NCBI GenBank assembly: GCA_947589095.1
Contig: CANQBX010000004.1
Coordinates: forward strand, 1-64,000
Direction of reading: 5' to 3'
Source of the DNA: an uncultured Lachnospiraceae bacterium
GTDB taxonomy: Bacteria > Bacillota > Clostridia > Lachnospirales > Lachnospiraceae
Length of the DNA stretch: 64,000 nt
Both the position numbers and the translations under genes were made by a program. Shown here piece after piece: positions 10,027 to 19,389 of the stretch (within the stretch, counting starts at the first letter, position 1; every line of letters begins with the position of its first letter). Under the pieces are notes generated by a model. The model searched no databases. It had not been told where the DNA came from and saw only the letters and a list, made by a program, of their open reading frames with translations.

Positions 10027-10420
10027 TACCAACATTCTTCTTGATTATATACTGTGCCGGAGTCCTTTTGATTCGGCAGCCAGAAGAATCCTGGTTGCGT
10101 GCAAACAAAATAAGGTGACAGGCTGTATTGCGGCACATTCTGTATCCAATATTTTTTTCATATTGAGGAAAGCGTACAGTGTGGATGAGCGAAAAAGTAT
10201 TTTGCGGAATCTGTGTGAATTGTTTGAGGTGGAGGGAATCGATAAGGCAAAAATACTGGATGCGTTAGCTGACGACAATTTTTCTGATTTTGAAGACTGT
10301 CTGCAGATGCAGTGTGCGGTGTCCTTCCGGGCAAATTATATTGTGACAAGGAATTGCAATGATTTTGCTGGAAGCAGCATACCTTGTGTAGATCCGGATG
10401 AATTCTGCGAAATGCTTTGA
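10004..10420 (+). CDS. PIN-domain (VapC-like) toxin
   Basis: MRILVDTNILLDYIL N-terminus; downstream acidic residues and YIVTRNCNDF motif. Confidence 0.87.
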   Translation: MGMRILVDTNILLDYILCRSPFDSAARRILVACKQNKVTGCIAAHSVSNIFFILRKAYSVDERKSILRNLCELFEVEGIDKAKILDALADDNFSDFEDCLQMQCAVSFRANYIVTRNCNDFAGSSIPCVDPDEFCEML

Positions 10421-10644
10421 TCCGGCGGGTCTGTACCATTTGTGTACCAAACAGCGGTACGGATAGCGGCAGGAACGTAGAGATACATGGACTGGGGTGT
10501 ATGCGGAAAAGAGAAAAATAGGGGTATGCAGAGTAAAGACGAATTGTGTTTCGTGATATTGCCACAATCCGGACAATGAAGTCCATCAGCTGAAAGAAAC
10601 GCATAGAATAAAGAATCGAATTCCATCTAAGAGGAACGCTTCTA

Positions 10645-10700
10645 ACAGGGAATTGCATTACCCTTCGGAACCAACGGAAGGGTATCGATTCCCTGTTTTT
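10645..10700 (+). terminator. Nested intrinsic terminator
   Basis: ACAGGGAAT...ATTCCCTGT with inner TACCCTTC/GAAGGGTA, followed by TTTTT. Confidence 0.8.
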
Positions 10701-10727
10701 GAATTTAATATCGTGCCGGAAACATAG

Positions 10728-10763
10728 AAAAACCACCCTGAAACTTCAACTGAAGCAGGGTGG
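10728..10763 (-). terminator. Intrinsic terminator of the minus-strand aminopeptidase gene
   Basis: CCACCCTG / CAGGGTGG with inner CTTCA/TGAAG; U-tract on the minus strand. Confidence 0.85.
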
Positions 10764-10805
10764 AAATTCCATAAACGATGATTCCCCGATAAAGCGGTCT
10801 TCCGC

Positions 10806-12140
10806 CTATGCCAGCGATCCCATCGGATCCCATGGATTCAGTTCAATAACTTCCGAATCGATGACGGCCAGCTGATCGGGGGTCAGGTATTTCTTGTTAA
10901 CGACCACCTGATACATGTATTCGTCAAACCAGCCGTCGCTCATGACGTAGTAGCCCTTCTGACCCGGCTCGTCGCCCCAGCTGTTCTCCACACGCCAGCG
11001 GTTCGGTTTGCCTTCGGCGTCCAGATTCACGCCCTGGAAGACCATGGCGTGGGTCATCTGGCTCTGGCAGTAGTCAAGCCGCTCTGCCTTGGTCATGCCC
11101 AGACGGATCTGCAGCGTGTTCTCGTAATCATAGGTCCCCTTCACATAGAGACCGTTGTCGCGCTCGGAATCCGGACCGCAGTCGCAGCCGAACCAGACCG
11201 GCTCGCCGTCCTGCATCTGCGCGATGGCAGCCTTTTTCAGCTCGTCGATGGGAAGGTTGATATAGCAGACCGGAGCGCCTTCCTTGACATTACCCAGCAT
11301 CTTGACCGTATAGCGGTGATAGAAGGGCTTGTCGGAGGTGGGGGCATTGATCAGGCTTATGTAGTCGTGCAGATCCATATCCACGTATTTTGCGAAAAAT
11401 TCCTTCGGCGTCAGGCCACAGTCGCGGATGAAATTGTCGTCCTTGTCGCGGACTTCGAAATCCACAGTCTTGGGCGGCTCGCCCAGGCAGATGACCAGGA
11501 TCCGGTAGATCTCGCCCAGCATCTTTTCCTTTTCCGCTTCCAGCGCGTCCCGTCCGGCGCCGTCCGACGCCATTCGGCGAAGAATCGCCGCATCGCCGCG
11601 CAGAAGCTCGGTCATCACATTGCACATCTCATGGGTGGAAGAGGAGACTGCGGATTCCGGCATGGCGTACTTGGGAACCACGCCGTATTTGGAGACCAGG
11701 TTGGCCATCATGTCCCACTGACCGCCGTCGCCGATGGGGGCGGCAAGCAGAAAGTTCAGGAGACGGCTGCCGACCGGCTCATCGAGCGTATCCAGGATAT
11801 TCTCCAGGAAATAGTTGGATTTCTCCAGCTTATCCCAGAACAGCATATAGTTCTGGGACAGTTCAAAGTCCTTCAGGTTGCATTTCTTGATAATGCGGGC
11901 GCGCATCACGTTCATGGCGGCGAACAGCCAGCAGCGGCCGCTGCGCTTCTGGTTGGTGATGGAACCCTGATTTAAAGAAAGGGAATAGGTGTGGGGATTC
12001 TGCCGTATGGCCTCATGATTCAGGCAGCTTTTGTTCAGCCCGTTGGTCATAACGGCGTCGCGCGCGGCCTGATTGGAGCGGTCGGCGCGGAAGTCTTCGC
12101 TGTAAGACTTAAGCATCCCGGGGGTGATGTCTTTATTCAT
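10806..12140 (-). CDS. pepC: Aminopeptidase C, bleomycin hydrolase-type C1 peptidase
   Basis: NQKRSGRCWLFAAMNVMR active-site Cys motif; THAMVFQGVN; NSWGDEPG. Confidence 0.95.
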   Translation of the reverse strand: MNKDITPGMLKSYSEDFRADRSNQAARDAVMTNGLNKSCLNHEAIRQNPHTYSLSLNQGSITNQKRSGRCWLFAAMNVMRARIIKKCNLKDFELSQNYMLFWDKLEKSNYFLENILDTLDEPVGSRLLNFLLAAPIGDGGQWDMMANLVSKYGVVPKYAMPESAVSSSTHEMCNVMTELLRGDAAILRRMASDGAGRDALEAEKEKMLGEIYRILVICLGEPPKTVDFEVRDKDDNFIRDCGLTPKEFFAKYVDMDLHDYISLINAPTSDKPFYHRYTVKMLGNVKEGAPVCYINLPIDELKKAAIAQMQDGEPVWFGCDCGPDSERDNGLYVKGTYDYENTLQIRLGMTKAERLDYCQSQMTHAMVFQGVNLDAEGKPNRWRVENSWGDEPGQKGYYVMSDGWFDEYMYQVVVNKKYLTPDQLAVIDSEVIELNPWDPMGSLA

Positions 12141-12389
12141 TTGTAAAGCCTCCTTTTAATGAAACGGTTTCGTCTAAGTACTATATCATGAAAACGCTTT
12201 TGTGTAAATGGGTTTGTGGCGGGATTTTCCGGCGTATGTGCGGTGTGCCGACAATCCTGAAAGTGTATGATAGGTGGAATTTGGGGAATAAACTTGTACC
12301 ATATTCAGCACGATGGTGCTATAATTAGGGGTGTCGGATTGAAATATCATATATGTCCGGCATCATTCTTATGAAAAGGTGGGAGACAG

Positions 12390-12890
12390 ATGACAGCGCA
12401 GATCGTGGAACTATACTCTGATTCGGATATGGGCCGGCTTGAACGGAAAGTTTCGGTCTGGACGAGGGCTCTTTGCGGCGTTGCCGCTGCGGCGCTTGCG
12501 GCCTGCGTGATCATGGCGGCGACGGCCAATACGGCGAATGCCGGCCGGATGGAACTGGGGGCAGTGGCGACAAGCACGGCCGCGGGATGGTTTGTCATAT
12601 ACTGCGGGATCTTCGTGGTGAGCCGCTCAAAACGCGAGCTTGCCCATGCGAAAATGCTTAAGCAGGAGGCGCGGGAAAAGGTAGAAGGAACGGTCACTGT
12701 GACGCGGGAGCGTCTTGCGATCCATAAGAGCATCATTGCGTTGCGTGTGGATGTCGCGGACAGTGCCGGGACAAAGCGGGTGCTGGTTACGGAACCGAAG
12801 GGGGAGACGCTTGCGAAGGCCGCGGCGGCAGGCGTCACGGCGGTCTATACGGCCCACGGCTATGTGGCGGCCTATGAGGTGATGGCATGA
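12390..12890 (+). CDS. Small membrane protein of unknown function
   Basis: Two hydrophobic segments plus a soluble C-terminal domain; start overlap with the next gene. Confidence 0.7.
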   Translation: MTAQIVELYSDSDMGRLERKVSVWTRALCGVAAAALAACVIMAATANTANAGRMELGAVATSTAAGWFVIYCGIFVVSRSKRELAHAKMLKQEAREKVEGTVTVTRERLAIHKSIIALRVDVADSAGTKRVLVTEPKGETLAKAAAAGVTAVYTAHGYVAAYEVMA

Positions 12891-13507
12891 GATTTATAAA
12901 AAATGTTTTCTCGCAGCTTCATTCTTTCGTATTGTGGCTGATGTTTTCCGCTGTGTTCTGGGGCTGGATCTTTACGATCGTTACCGACGCCCCGGCAGAG
13001 GAGAAGGTGACTGTTTACTGCTATGTTTCCGAGATACGTGACAAGGATCTGGCCGTGGCGCTTGAGGAGAACCGGCCCGAAGGGATCCGTATGATCAAGG
13101 TGCATCCCTTCGACTATGTGATGATGAATATCGAGCGGATGGAGGATGGGGATATTTTTATTCTTCCGGAATCGCAGATTGAGACATATTCGGAGCTTCT
13201 GGCAGATGCGGCTGGCGGAGCCGCGGCCGGTAGTGATATGAAGGGCGGTGTGGCCGGAGCTGCGGACAGTGGCGATATGTCCAGCAGTATGGACGGCAAT
13301 GGTGCTGAAAGCATCGACACAGCGGACGGCAGTGCGGACAGCAGCGACGGATTTCTGATCTACGACGCGGCCGCAGGCAGCGGCGGCGCGGCGCAGTATA
13401 TAGGATACGGGGACGAAGATTATTATCTGTTTCTGGGCGCACGTTCCGTTCATATTGAGGACGGCAAAGCCCTTGAGGTAGTGCGGCAGCTTCTGGACAT
13501 GGAGTAA
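12887..13507 (+). CDS. Membrane-anchored extracytoplasmic protein with Gly/Ser/Asp-rich insert, unknown function
   Basis: N-terminal TM (FVLWLMFSAVFWGWIFTIV); ATGA overlap with the upstream gene. Confidence 0.7.
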   Translation: MRFIKNVFSQLHSFVLWLMFSAVFWGWIFTIVTDAPAEEKVTVYCYVSEIRDKDLAVALEENRPEGIRMIKVHPFDYVMMNIERMEDGDIFILPESQIETYSELLADAAGGAAAGSDMKGGVAGAADSGDMSSSMDGNGAESIDTADGSADSSDGFLIYDAAAGSGGAAQYIGYGDEDYYLFLGARSVHIEDGKALEVVRQLLDME

Positions 13508-13550
13508 TATGACTGCAGATAATTTTCGTACATGGTTACAAAGATAATTT

Positions 13551-13573
13551 CCGCGCCGGTTCGGTGTCCGACA
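13551..13573 (+). repeat. Truncated remnant of the ~113 bp multi-hairpin repeat
   Basis: CCGCGCCGGTTCGGTGTCCGA identical to the 5' half of the repeat stem. Confidence 0.75.
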
Positions 13574-13642
13574 TATATAGAGGTTATTGGCGGGCTGTAA
13601 AACAAAACTGCGAAAATAACGGAAACTTTTTGGCATTTTGTC

Positions 13643-13671
13643 TTGAAATCTGAGATAAAATTTGGTATAAT
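13643..13671 (+). promoter_or_regulatory. Sigma-A-type promoter for the maltodextrin operon (TTGAAA-17-TATAAT)
   Basis: TTGAAA 13643-13648, TATAAT 13666-13671. Confidence 0.82.
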
Positions 13672-13717
13672 AAACAATGGTAGGTAAATACCGACATTAA
13701 AAAAGGAGGAAATAAGA

Positions 13718-15319
13718 ATGAAGAAAACACTTGCATTGCTGTTAGCGGCTGCGATGACCGTTTCGCTTGCTGCCTGCGGCGGAAACAACAGCAGTACGAC
13801 GACAACGGCCGCTGCTGGCGAGACTGCAGCGACGACGGGGGGGCAGGAGACCACCGCTGCCGCTGAGACGCAGGCCGCGGAAACCCAGGCCGCCGGCGCA
13901 GGTTCTGAACTTGCCGGCACCTATGACATCGTCATCTGGGCTCCCGACGCAGCCGTCGATCTGACGAAGTCGCAGGTTGATGACTTCAACAGTTCCAACG
14001 AGTACGGAATCACTATTAACGCGACGGTCGAGCCCGTGTCCGAGGCTGACGCCGCCAGCAACATGATCACCGACGTTCAGGCCGGCGGCGATCTGTTCTT
14101 CTTTGCGCAGGACCAGCTGAGCCGTCTGATCCAGGCCGGCGCAGTTTCCAAGCTGGGCACCCAGGCCGCGGAGTTTGCCAGGGACAGCAACAACGCTGCG
14201 TCCATTCTGGCCGCTCAGTCCGGCTCGGATCTCTATGCTTATCCCCTGACCGCTGATAACGGTTACTTCATGTATTACGACAAGAGCGTCGTTCCGGAAG
14301 ATCATGTCGACAGTCTGGAAGACATCATCGCCGACTGCGAGGCTGCCGGTAAGAACTTCTCCTACGAGCTTGAGAACGCATGGTACAACGCCGGCGTGTT
14401 CTTCGGCACCGGCTGCCACTCCGACTGGATCACCAATGACGCGGGCGAGTTCATTTCCATCGACGACGATTTCAACTCTGACAAGGGTCTTATCGCTGCC
14501 AAGGGCATCTACAAGCTGGTTTCTTCTCCCATCTGGGTGAACTCCAGCAACGCCGACTTCGCCAGCGGTTCCGCTGTCGTCGTGACCGGTACCTGGAATT
14601 ACGCTACGATCCTTGAGCAGCTGGGCGACAACTTCGGCGTTGCGGATCTGCCTTCCTTCAATGTGGACGGCACCGACTATCATATCGGTTCCTACAGCGG
14701 CTGCAAGCTGGTTGGCGTGAAGCCGCAGACCGACGCGGTGAAGGGCGCTGCGATCCAGAGACTTGCCCAGTACCTGACCAACAAGGAATGCCAGCTGGCC
14801 CGCTTTGAGGCATTCGGCTGGGGCCCCTCCAACAAGGAAGCGCTTGCGGATCCGGTCGTCCAGGCAGACCCGACTCTTTCCGCTCTGAACGAGCAGGGCA
14901 GCTATGCGGTTCCGCAGCCCAACATCCACGGCTCCTGGTGGGATATCGCCAAGGTCATTACGACGGATGTAAAGGCTACCGATGGTTCCGACGATGCTCT
15001 TAAGGCCTGCCTTGAGAAATACGAGGAGAGCATCAACGCCGTATTCACGATGTCTGACGACGTGAAGAACGCGTTTACCGTCATCGGCTCTATCAACGGC
15101 GACGGATGGACACTGGATCTGCCCATGACCGCCGAGGGCGACGTCTGGACCTCCAACGAGGCGTATGAGATGGAAGCGGGAACCGAGTTTAAGTGCCGTC
15201 AGGGCAAAGCCTGGGATGTGGCTTATCCTGCCGATAATTTCGTTGTGGATACCGCGGGTACCTATTATGTACAGCTGGATGCGGCTACCGGCGAGGTTAC
15301 TCTTGTTCCGGCGTCATAA
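13718..15319 (+). CDS. Maltose/maltodextrin ABC transporter substrate-binding lipoprotein with a C-terminal SusE/F-like domain
   Basis: Lipobox LAACGG; MalE-like body; C-terminal INGDGWTLDLPMTAEGDVWTSNEAYEMEAGTEFKCRQGKAWDVAYPADNF. Confidence 0.88.
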   Translation: MKKTLALLLAAAMTVSLAACGGNNSSTTTTAAAGETAATTGGQETTAAAETQAAETQAAGAGSELAGTYDIVIWAPDAAVDLTKSQVDDFNSSNEYGITINATVEPVSEADAASNMITDVQAGGDLFFFAQDQLSRLIQAGAVSKLGTQAAEFARDSNNAASILAAQSGSDLYAYPLTADNGYFMYYDKSVVPEDHVDSLEDIIADCEAAGKNFSYELENAWYNAGVFFGTGCHSDWITNDAGEFISIDDDFNSDKGLIAAKGIYKLVSSPIWVNSSNADFASGSAVVVTGTWNYATILEQLGDNFGVADLPSFNVDGTDYHIGSYSGCKLVGVKPQTDAVKGAAIQRLAQYLTNKECQLARFEAFGWGPSNKEALADPVVQADPTLSALNEQGSYAVPQPNIHGSWWDIAKVITTDVKATDGSDDALKACLEKYEESINAVFTMSDDVKNAFTVIGSINGDGWTLDLPMTAEGDVWTSNEAYEMEAGTEFKCRQGKAWDVAYPADNFVVDTAGTYYVQLDAATGEVTLVPAS

Positions 15320-15383
15320 TCGAAAAGTAAGATTGGGACCAGGGATGAATTTCATATAGCCTTGGAACAGCCTGACATAGCGA

Positions 15384-15424
15384 CAATTGGTCGGGGCCTG
15401 CAAAGGCTCCGGCCAATTTTATAG
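15384..15424 (+). terminator. Intercistronic hairpin between malE- and malF-like genes
   Basis: AATTGGTCGGGGCC-TGCAAA-GGCTCCGGCCAATTTTA. Confidence 0.6.
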
Positions 15425-15478
15425 AGATAACAAGCGGGAAAGGCTGCCTGTGGCAGGCTTTCTGTATAAAGGAGTGAT

Positions 15479-17017
15479 ATGATGAAACAATACAGTGACC
15501 TGGAGTACCTGCGCCTATCCAGGTGGCAGAAGTTCGTCTATAAGCTGTTATCCTTCTTCAGCGCGATCCCGCTGGCGATCGGGCATTTCTTCGCGAACAT
15601 CGGCGGATGGATCAAAAAGGGCGTCACCGCGGTCGCGGATGAATTTAAGGATATCGGCGCGACATTTATCCACGGGGACTGGAAGACGAAGGTGTCCTAC
15701 GTAGTCATGGGCTTCGGCAATCTGGCCCGCGGACAGATCCTTCGTGGGCTTCTCTTCCTTGTATTTGAAATTGTATTTATTATCTATATGATAACCGCGG
15801 GCGGTTACTGGATGTCCATGCTCCCGAGCCTCGGCAAGCTGGGGCCGACCCAGGAGTACAACGCGGTGCTTGATACCTATACTACGGTTTATAACGATAA
15901 CTCGTTCAAGATCCTGCTCTACGGCGTTCTGACCATTTTCTTCATCATCGCCCTCGTCTATACGTGGCGGCTGAATGTGAAGCAGAACAAGCTGGCAGAA
16001 CAGATCTTAAAGTCCGGGAAGAAGTTAAAGAGCGATAAGGACGACCTGCGCTCCATGGTGGACGAGCAGTTCTATAAGACGCTTTTGGCCCTTCCGCTGA
16101 CCGGTATCCTGGTGTTCACGGTTCTGCCGATCATTTTCATGATCCTGGTGGCCTTCACCAATTATGACGGAACGCATAACGGCTATTCGAACAACCTGTT
16201 TACCTGGGTGGGCCTGACGAACTTCAATACCCTGTTCTCATGGCAGAGCGCCGGGGGAGGGCAGTCCTATTCCGCCACGTTCGGCGAGATCCTCGCCTGG
16301 ACCCTTATGTGGGCCTTCCTGGCCACATTTACCAACTATTTCCTGGGAATGTTCGTGGCCATGATGATCAACAAGAAAGGCATCCGCTTAAAGAAAATGT
16401 GGCGGACCATCCTTGTCATGACCATCGCCATACCGCAGTTCATTTCCCTGCTGTACGTCTCCAAGATGTTCGCGAGGAACGGACTGATCAACCTGACGCT
16501 TCTTGACTGGGGGTGGATCAAGCAGCCCTTGCCGTTCTGGGAAGATCCCACTTGGGCCAGAGTCACGGTGGTCCTGATCAATATCTGGATCGGTATTCCG
16601 CATCTGATGCTGATCGCCACCGGTATCCTTATGAATATTCCGGCGGATCTTTACGAGTCTGCGCGTATCGACGGCGCCAACGCCTGGCAGCAGTATTCGA
16701 AGATCACTCTGCCGTATATGCTGTTTATCACAGGCCCGTACCTGCTGACCAGCTTTACGGGCAATATGAACAACTTTAACGTTATCTACCTTCTGACGGG
16801 AGGCGCGCCTACGAATCCGGCGGCCTCGGGCGCGGCGGGAAGCGTCGGTTATACCGACCTTCTGATCACCTGGCTTTTCAAGATCACCACCGGCGCCGAG
16901 TCCCAGTACTATCTGGCTTCCGTAGTCGGTATCATGGTGTTCGTGGTGGTAGCGTTTATCTCCCTTGTGGTCTATAACGTGCTGCCGTCGATCAAGAATG
17001 AGGAGGATTTCCAGTGA
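15479..17017 (+). CDS. Maltodextrin ABC transporter permease (MalF-like)
   Basis: Multiple TMs; EAA-type loop YESARIDGANAWQQYSKITLPYM. Confidence 0.93.
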   Translation: MMKQYSDLEYLRLSRWQKFVYKLLSFFSAIPLAIGHFFANIGGWIKKGVTAVADEFKDIGATFIHGDWKTKVSYVVMGFGNLARGQILRGLLFLVFEIVFIIYMITAGGYWMSMLPSLGKLGPTQEYNAVLDTYTTVYNDNSFKILLYGVLTIFFIIALVYTWRLNVKQNKLAEQILKSGKKLKSDKDDLRSMVDEQFYKTLLALPLTGILVFTVLPIIFMILVAFTNYDGTHNGYSNNLFTWVGLTNFNTLFSWQSAGGGQSYSATFGEILAWTLMWAFLATFTNYFLGMFVAMMINKKGIRLKKMWRTILVMTIAIPQFISLLYVSKMFARNGLINLTLLDWGWIKQPLPFWEDPTWARVTVVLINIWIGIPHLMLIATGILMNIPADLYESARIDGANAWQQYSKITLPYMLFITGPYLLTSFTGNMNNFNVIYLLTGGAPTNPAASGAAGSVGYTDLLITWLFKITTGAESQYYLASVVGIMVFVVVAFISLVVYNVLPSIKNEEDFQ

Positions 17018-17883
17018 TGAATAATACCGAAAAACGTCACATGGGCCTTAAGGCGCTTAACCGTGTCAGCAACACCGGGATCTATATCCTGCTGACGGTG
17101 ATCAGCGTCGTCTGGCTCATACCATTCGTATTTATCGTGCTCCAGTCCTTCCGCGTTGAGAACACCTATCAGGTAGGCTATGTCATTCCCAAGCAGTGGG
17201 GACTGCAGAACTATATAAACCTCTGGAATTCCGACTTTAAGCGCTGGTATCTCAATACGCTGATCATCGCGCTGGCGGCGGCCGTGTTCCAGACCATCAT
17301 TCAGCTCTGTATGAGCTATACCCTCTCCAGGTTCCGCTTTAAACTGAGGGGACCGCTTATGAGGTTCATGCTGATCCTGGGAATGTTCCCCGGGATGCTG
17401 ACGATGATCATCCTGTACCGCGTACTGAGCGATCTGGGACTGACCCAGGCCAACGCGGTTCCCGGACTGATCCTGGTCAGCGTGGCTTCCTCCGGCATGG
17501 GCTACTATGTGTCGAAGGGTTTCTTCGATACGATCCCCAAGTCGCTTGACGAGGCGGCCAGAGTGGACGGCGCCACAAGGCTCCAGGTGCTCTATAAGAT
17601 CATCCTGCCCCTTGCCAAGCCGATCGTTATCTATACCATACTTACCGCTTTCATGGGTCCCTGGGGCGACTATGTGTTCGCCAGATATGTGGCCTTCGGC
17701 ACTTCCGCCGGCTACAACGTGGCCGTCGGTATGTACAGCTGGCTGACCAATGACCAGATCAACAGAATGTATACCACCTTCTGCGCCGGCGGCGTCATCG
17801 TAGCGGTCCCCGTGACCATCCTTTTCCTCTGCCTGCAGAAATATTACGTGGAAGGCGTAACAGGCGGAGCCGTGAAGGGCTAA
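17014..17883 (+). CDS. Maltodextrin ABC transporter permease (MalG-like)
   Basis: EAA loop LDEAARVDGATRLQVLYKIILPLAKP. Confidence 0.94.
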   Translation: MMNNTEKRHMGLKALNRVSNTGIYILLTVISVVWLIPFVFIVLQSFRVENTYQVGYVIPKQWGLQNYINLWNSDFKRWYLNTLIIALAAAVFQTIIQLCMSYTLSRFRFKLRGPLMRFMLILGMFPGMLTMIILYRVLSDLGLTQANAVPGLILVSVASSGMGYYVSKGFFDTIPKSLDEAARVDGATRLQVLYKIILPLAKPIVIYTILTAFMGPWGDYVFARYVAFGTSAGYNVAVGMYSWLTNDQINRMYTTFCAGGVIVAVPVTILFLCLQKYYVEGVTGGAVKG

Positions 17884-17904
17884 TTTGAAAGGAGAGTACA
17901 GGAT

Positions 17905-19029
17905 ATGGCAAGCGTTAAATTAACGAATGTAAAGAAGATTTATGATAATAACGTAGTGGCCGTCCACGATTTTAACCTGGATATCAAGGACAAGGAATTC
18001 GTGGTTTTCGTCGGCCCGTCCGGCTGCGGCAAGTCCACCACGCTCCGCATGATCGCCGGACTTGAGGATATCAGCGAGGGAACCGTTGAGATCGATGGCG
18101 AGGTCGTCAACGACCTTCAGCCCAAGGACAGAGGCATAGCGATGGTATTCCAGAACTACGCTCTCTATCCCCATATGACCGTTTATGACAATATCGCCTT
18201 CTCTCTGCGGTTAAAGAAGGTTCCCGAGGATGTGATCTATGAGAAGGTCACGAAGGCGGCGGAGGTGCTGGGCATCACCGATTATCTGATGCGCAAGCCC
18301 CGCGCCCTGTCCGGCGGCCAGCGCCAGCGTGTGGCCATCGGCCGCGCGATGGTGCGTGATTCCAAAGTTTTCCTGATGGATGAGCCTCTTTCAAACCTGG
18401 ACGCCAAGCTGCGCAACCAGATGCGTTCTGAGATCATCCTTCTGCGCCAGAAGCTGGACACCACGTTCATCTACGTCACCCATGACCAGACGGAGGCCAT
18501 GACGCTGGCGGACCGGATCGTCATTATGAAGGACGGCTACATCATGCAGGTCGGTTCTCCGGACGAAGTTTTCGATATGCCGGACAATCTGTTCGTGGCC
18601 GAGTTTATCGGCGCCCCGAAGATGAACATCATCAAGACGAAGCTGCTGGTGGAGAATGGCAAATACTACGTCACTCCCTTCGGCGCGAAGATCGAGGTGG
18701 ACGGCGATAAAGGAAAGGAACTGGCGGCCCGCAAGGTGAAGGCCGGCGACGTGCTTCTGGGCGTGAGGCCGGAGCATATCGAACTGGCGGACGCGGCGGC
18801 GCACGCGATCCCCTGCACGCTGGTGGTAGACGAGATGATGGGTTCCGAGCTTCATCTTCACGTCGACGCCGACGCCGACGGCACGAGGCTGATCGTCCGC
18901 GTGCCTACCTTGGGACTGAGCAAGGAGCAGCGGAAGAAACTGGTCCGCGGCGCGAAGATCAATATCACCTTTGAGGGTGTCGCCATGCATCTGTTCGACG
19001 CGGCGACGGAGAAGAATCTGCTGACGTGA
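17905..19029 (+). CDS. Sugar ABC transporter ATP-binding protein (MsmX/UgpC type)
   Basis: Walker A GPSGCGKST, LSGGQRQRVAIGRA, VFLMDEPLSNLDAKLR; C-terminal TOBE region. Confidence 0.95.
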   Translation: MASVKLTNVKKIYDNNVVAVHDFNLDIKDKEFVVFVGPSGCGKSTTLRMIAGLEDISEGTVEIDGEVVNDLQPKDRGIAMVFQNYALYPHMTVYDNIAFSLRLKKVPEDVIYEKVTKAAEVLGITDYLMRKPRALSGGQRQRVAIGRAMVRDSKVFLMDEPLSNLDAKLRNQMRSEIILLRQKLDTTFIYVTHDQTEAMTLADRIVIMKDGYIMQVGSPDEVFDMPDNLFVAEFIGAPKMNIIKTKLLVENGKYYVTPFGAKIEVDGDKGKELAARKVKAGDVLLGVRPEHIELADAAAHAIPCTLVVDEMMGSELHLHVDADADGTRLIVRVPTLGLSKEQRKKLVRGAKINITFEGVAMHLFDAATEKNLLT

Positions 19030-19310
19030 TTGAGAGTTGAGTTTATGGCATAGATGGATCCGGATGAAGGGAAGAATTGTTTGCCGGAGTTGTCTATGCT
19101 GACAAGTCAGAGTGTGTTTGGCGGGTTAGAGAATTCATTGTTAAGCTGTGCACATAAGGGAAATGTTTCACAGAATATGTATTTCTGTACGAACGAGCGC
19201 CTGTGACGCCTTGTCCGTATCGTTGAGGGCTGTGACCGGTCACGGTCACAGCCCTTAATTATCGCTGGTATGCGCGAAAAGGTGCTGGGGCGATCTTTTT
19301 ATACCTTACG

Positions 19311-19380
19311 TCAGCTTGGATTTTATTCAGCTTGGGTTTTTATGTTCAGCCCAGTTTTATGTTCAGCTTGGATTTTATGG
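19311..19380 (+). repeat. Four degenerate tandem units of (T)TCAGCTTGGATTTTATG just upstream of the amylase gene
   Basis: TCAG starts at 19311, 19327, 19346 and 19363 with a shared CTTGG(A/G)TTTTAT body. Confidence 0.8.
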
Positions 19381-19389
19381 AGGACGACT

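Noticed and set aside
11049-11975. Plus-strand 308-aa ORF opposite the aminopeptidase C gene
   Set aside because: The minus-strand product has clear C1 peptidase motifs; the plus ORF is an artefact.
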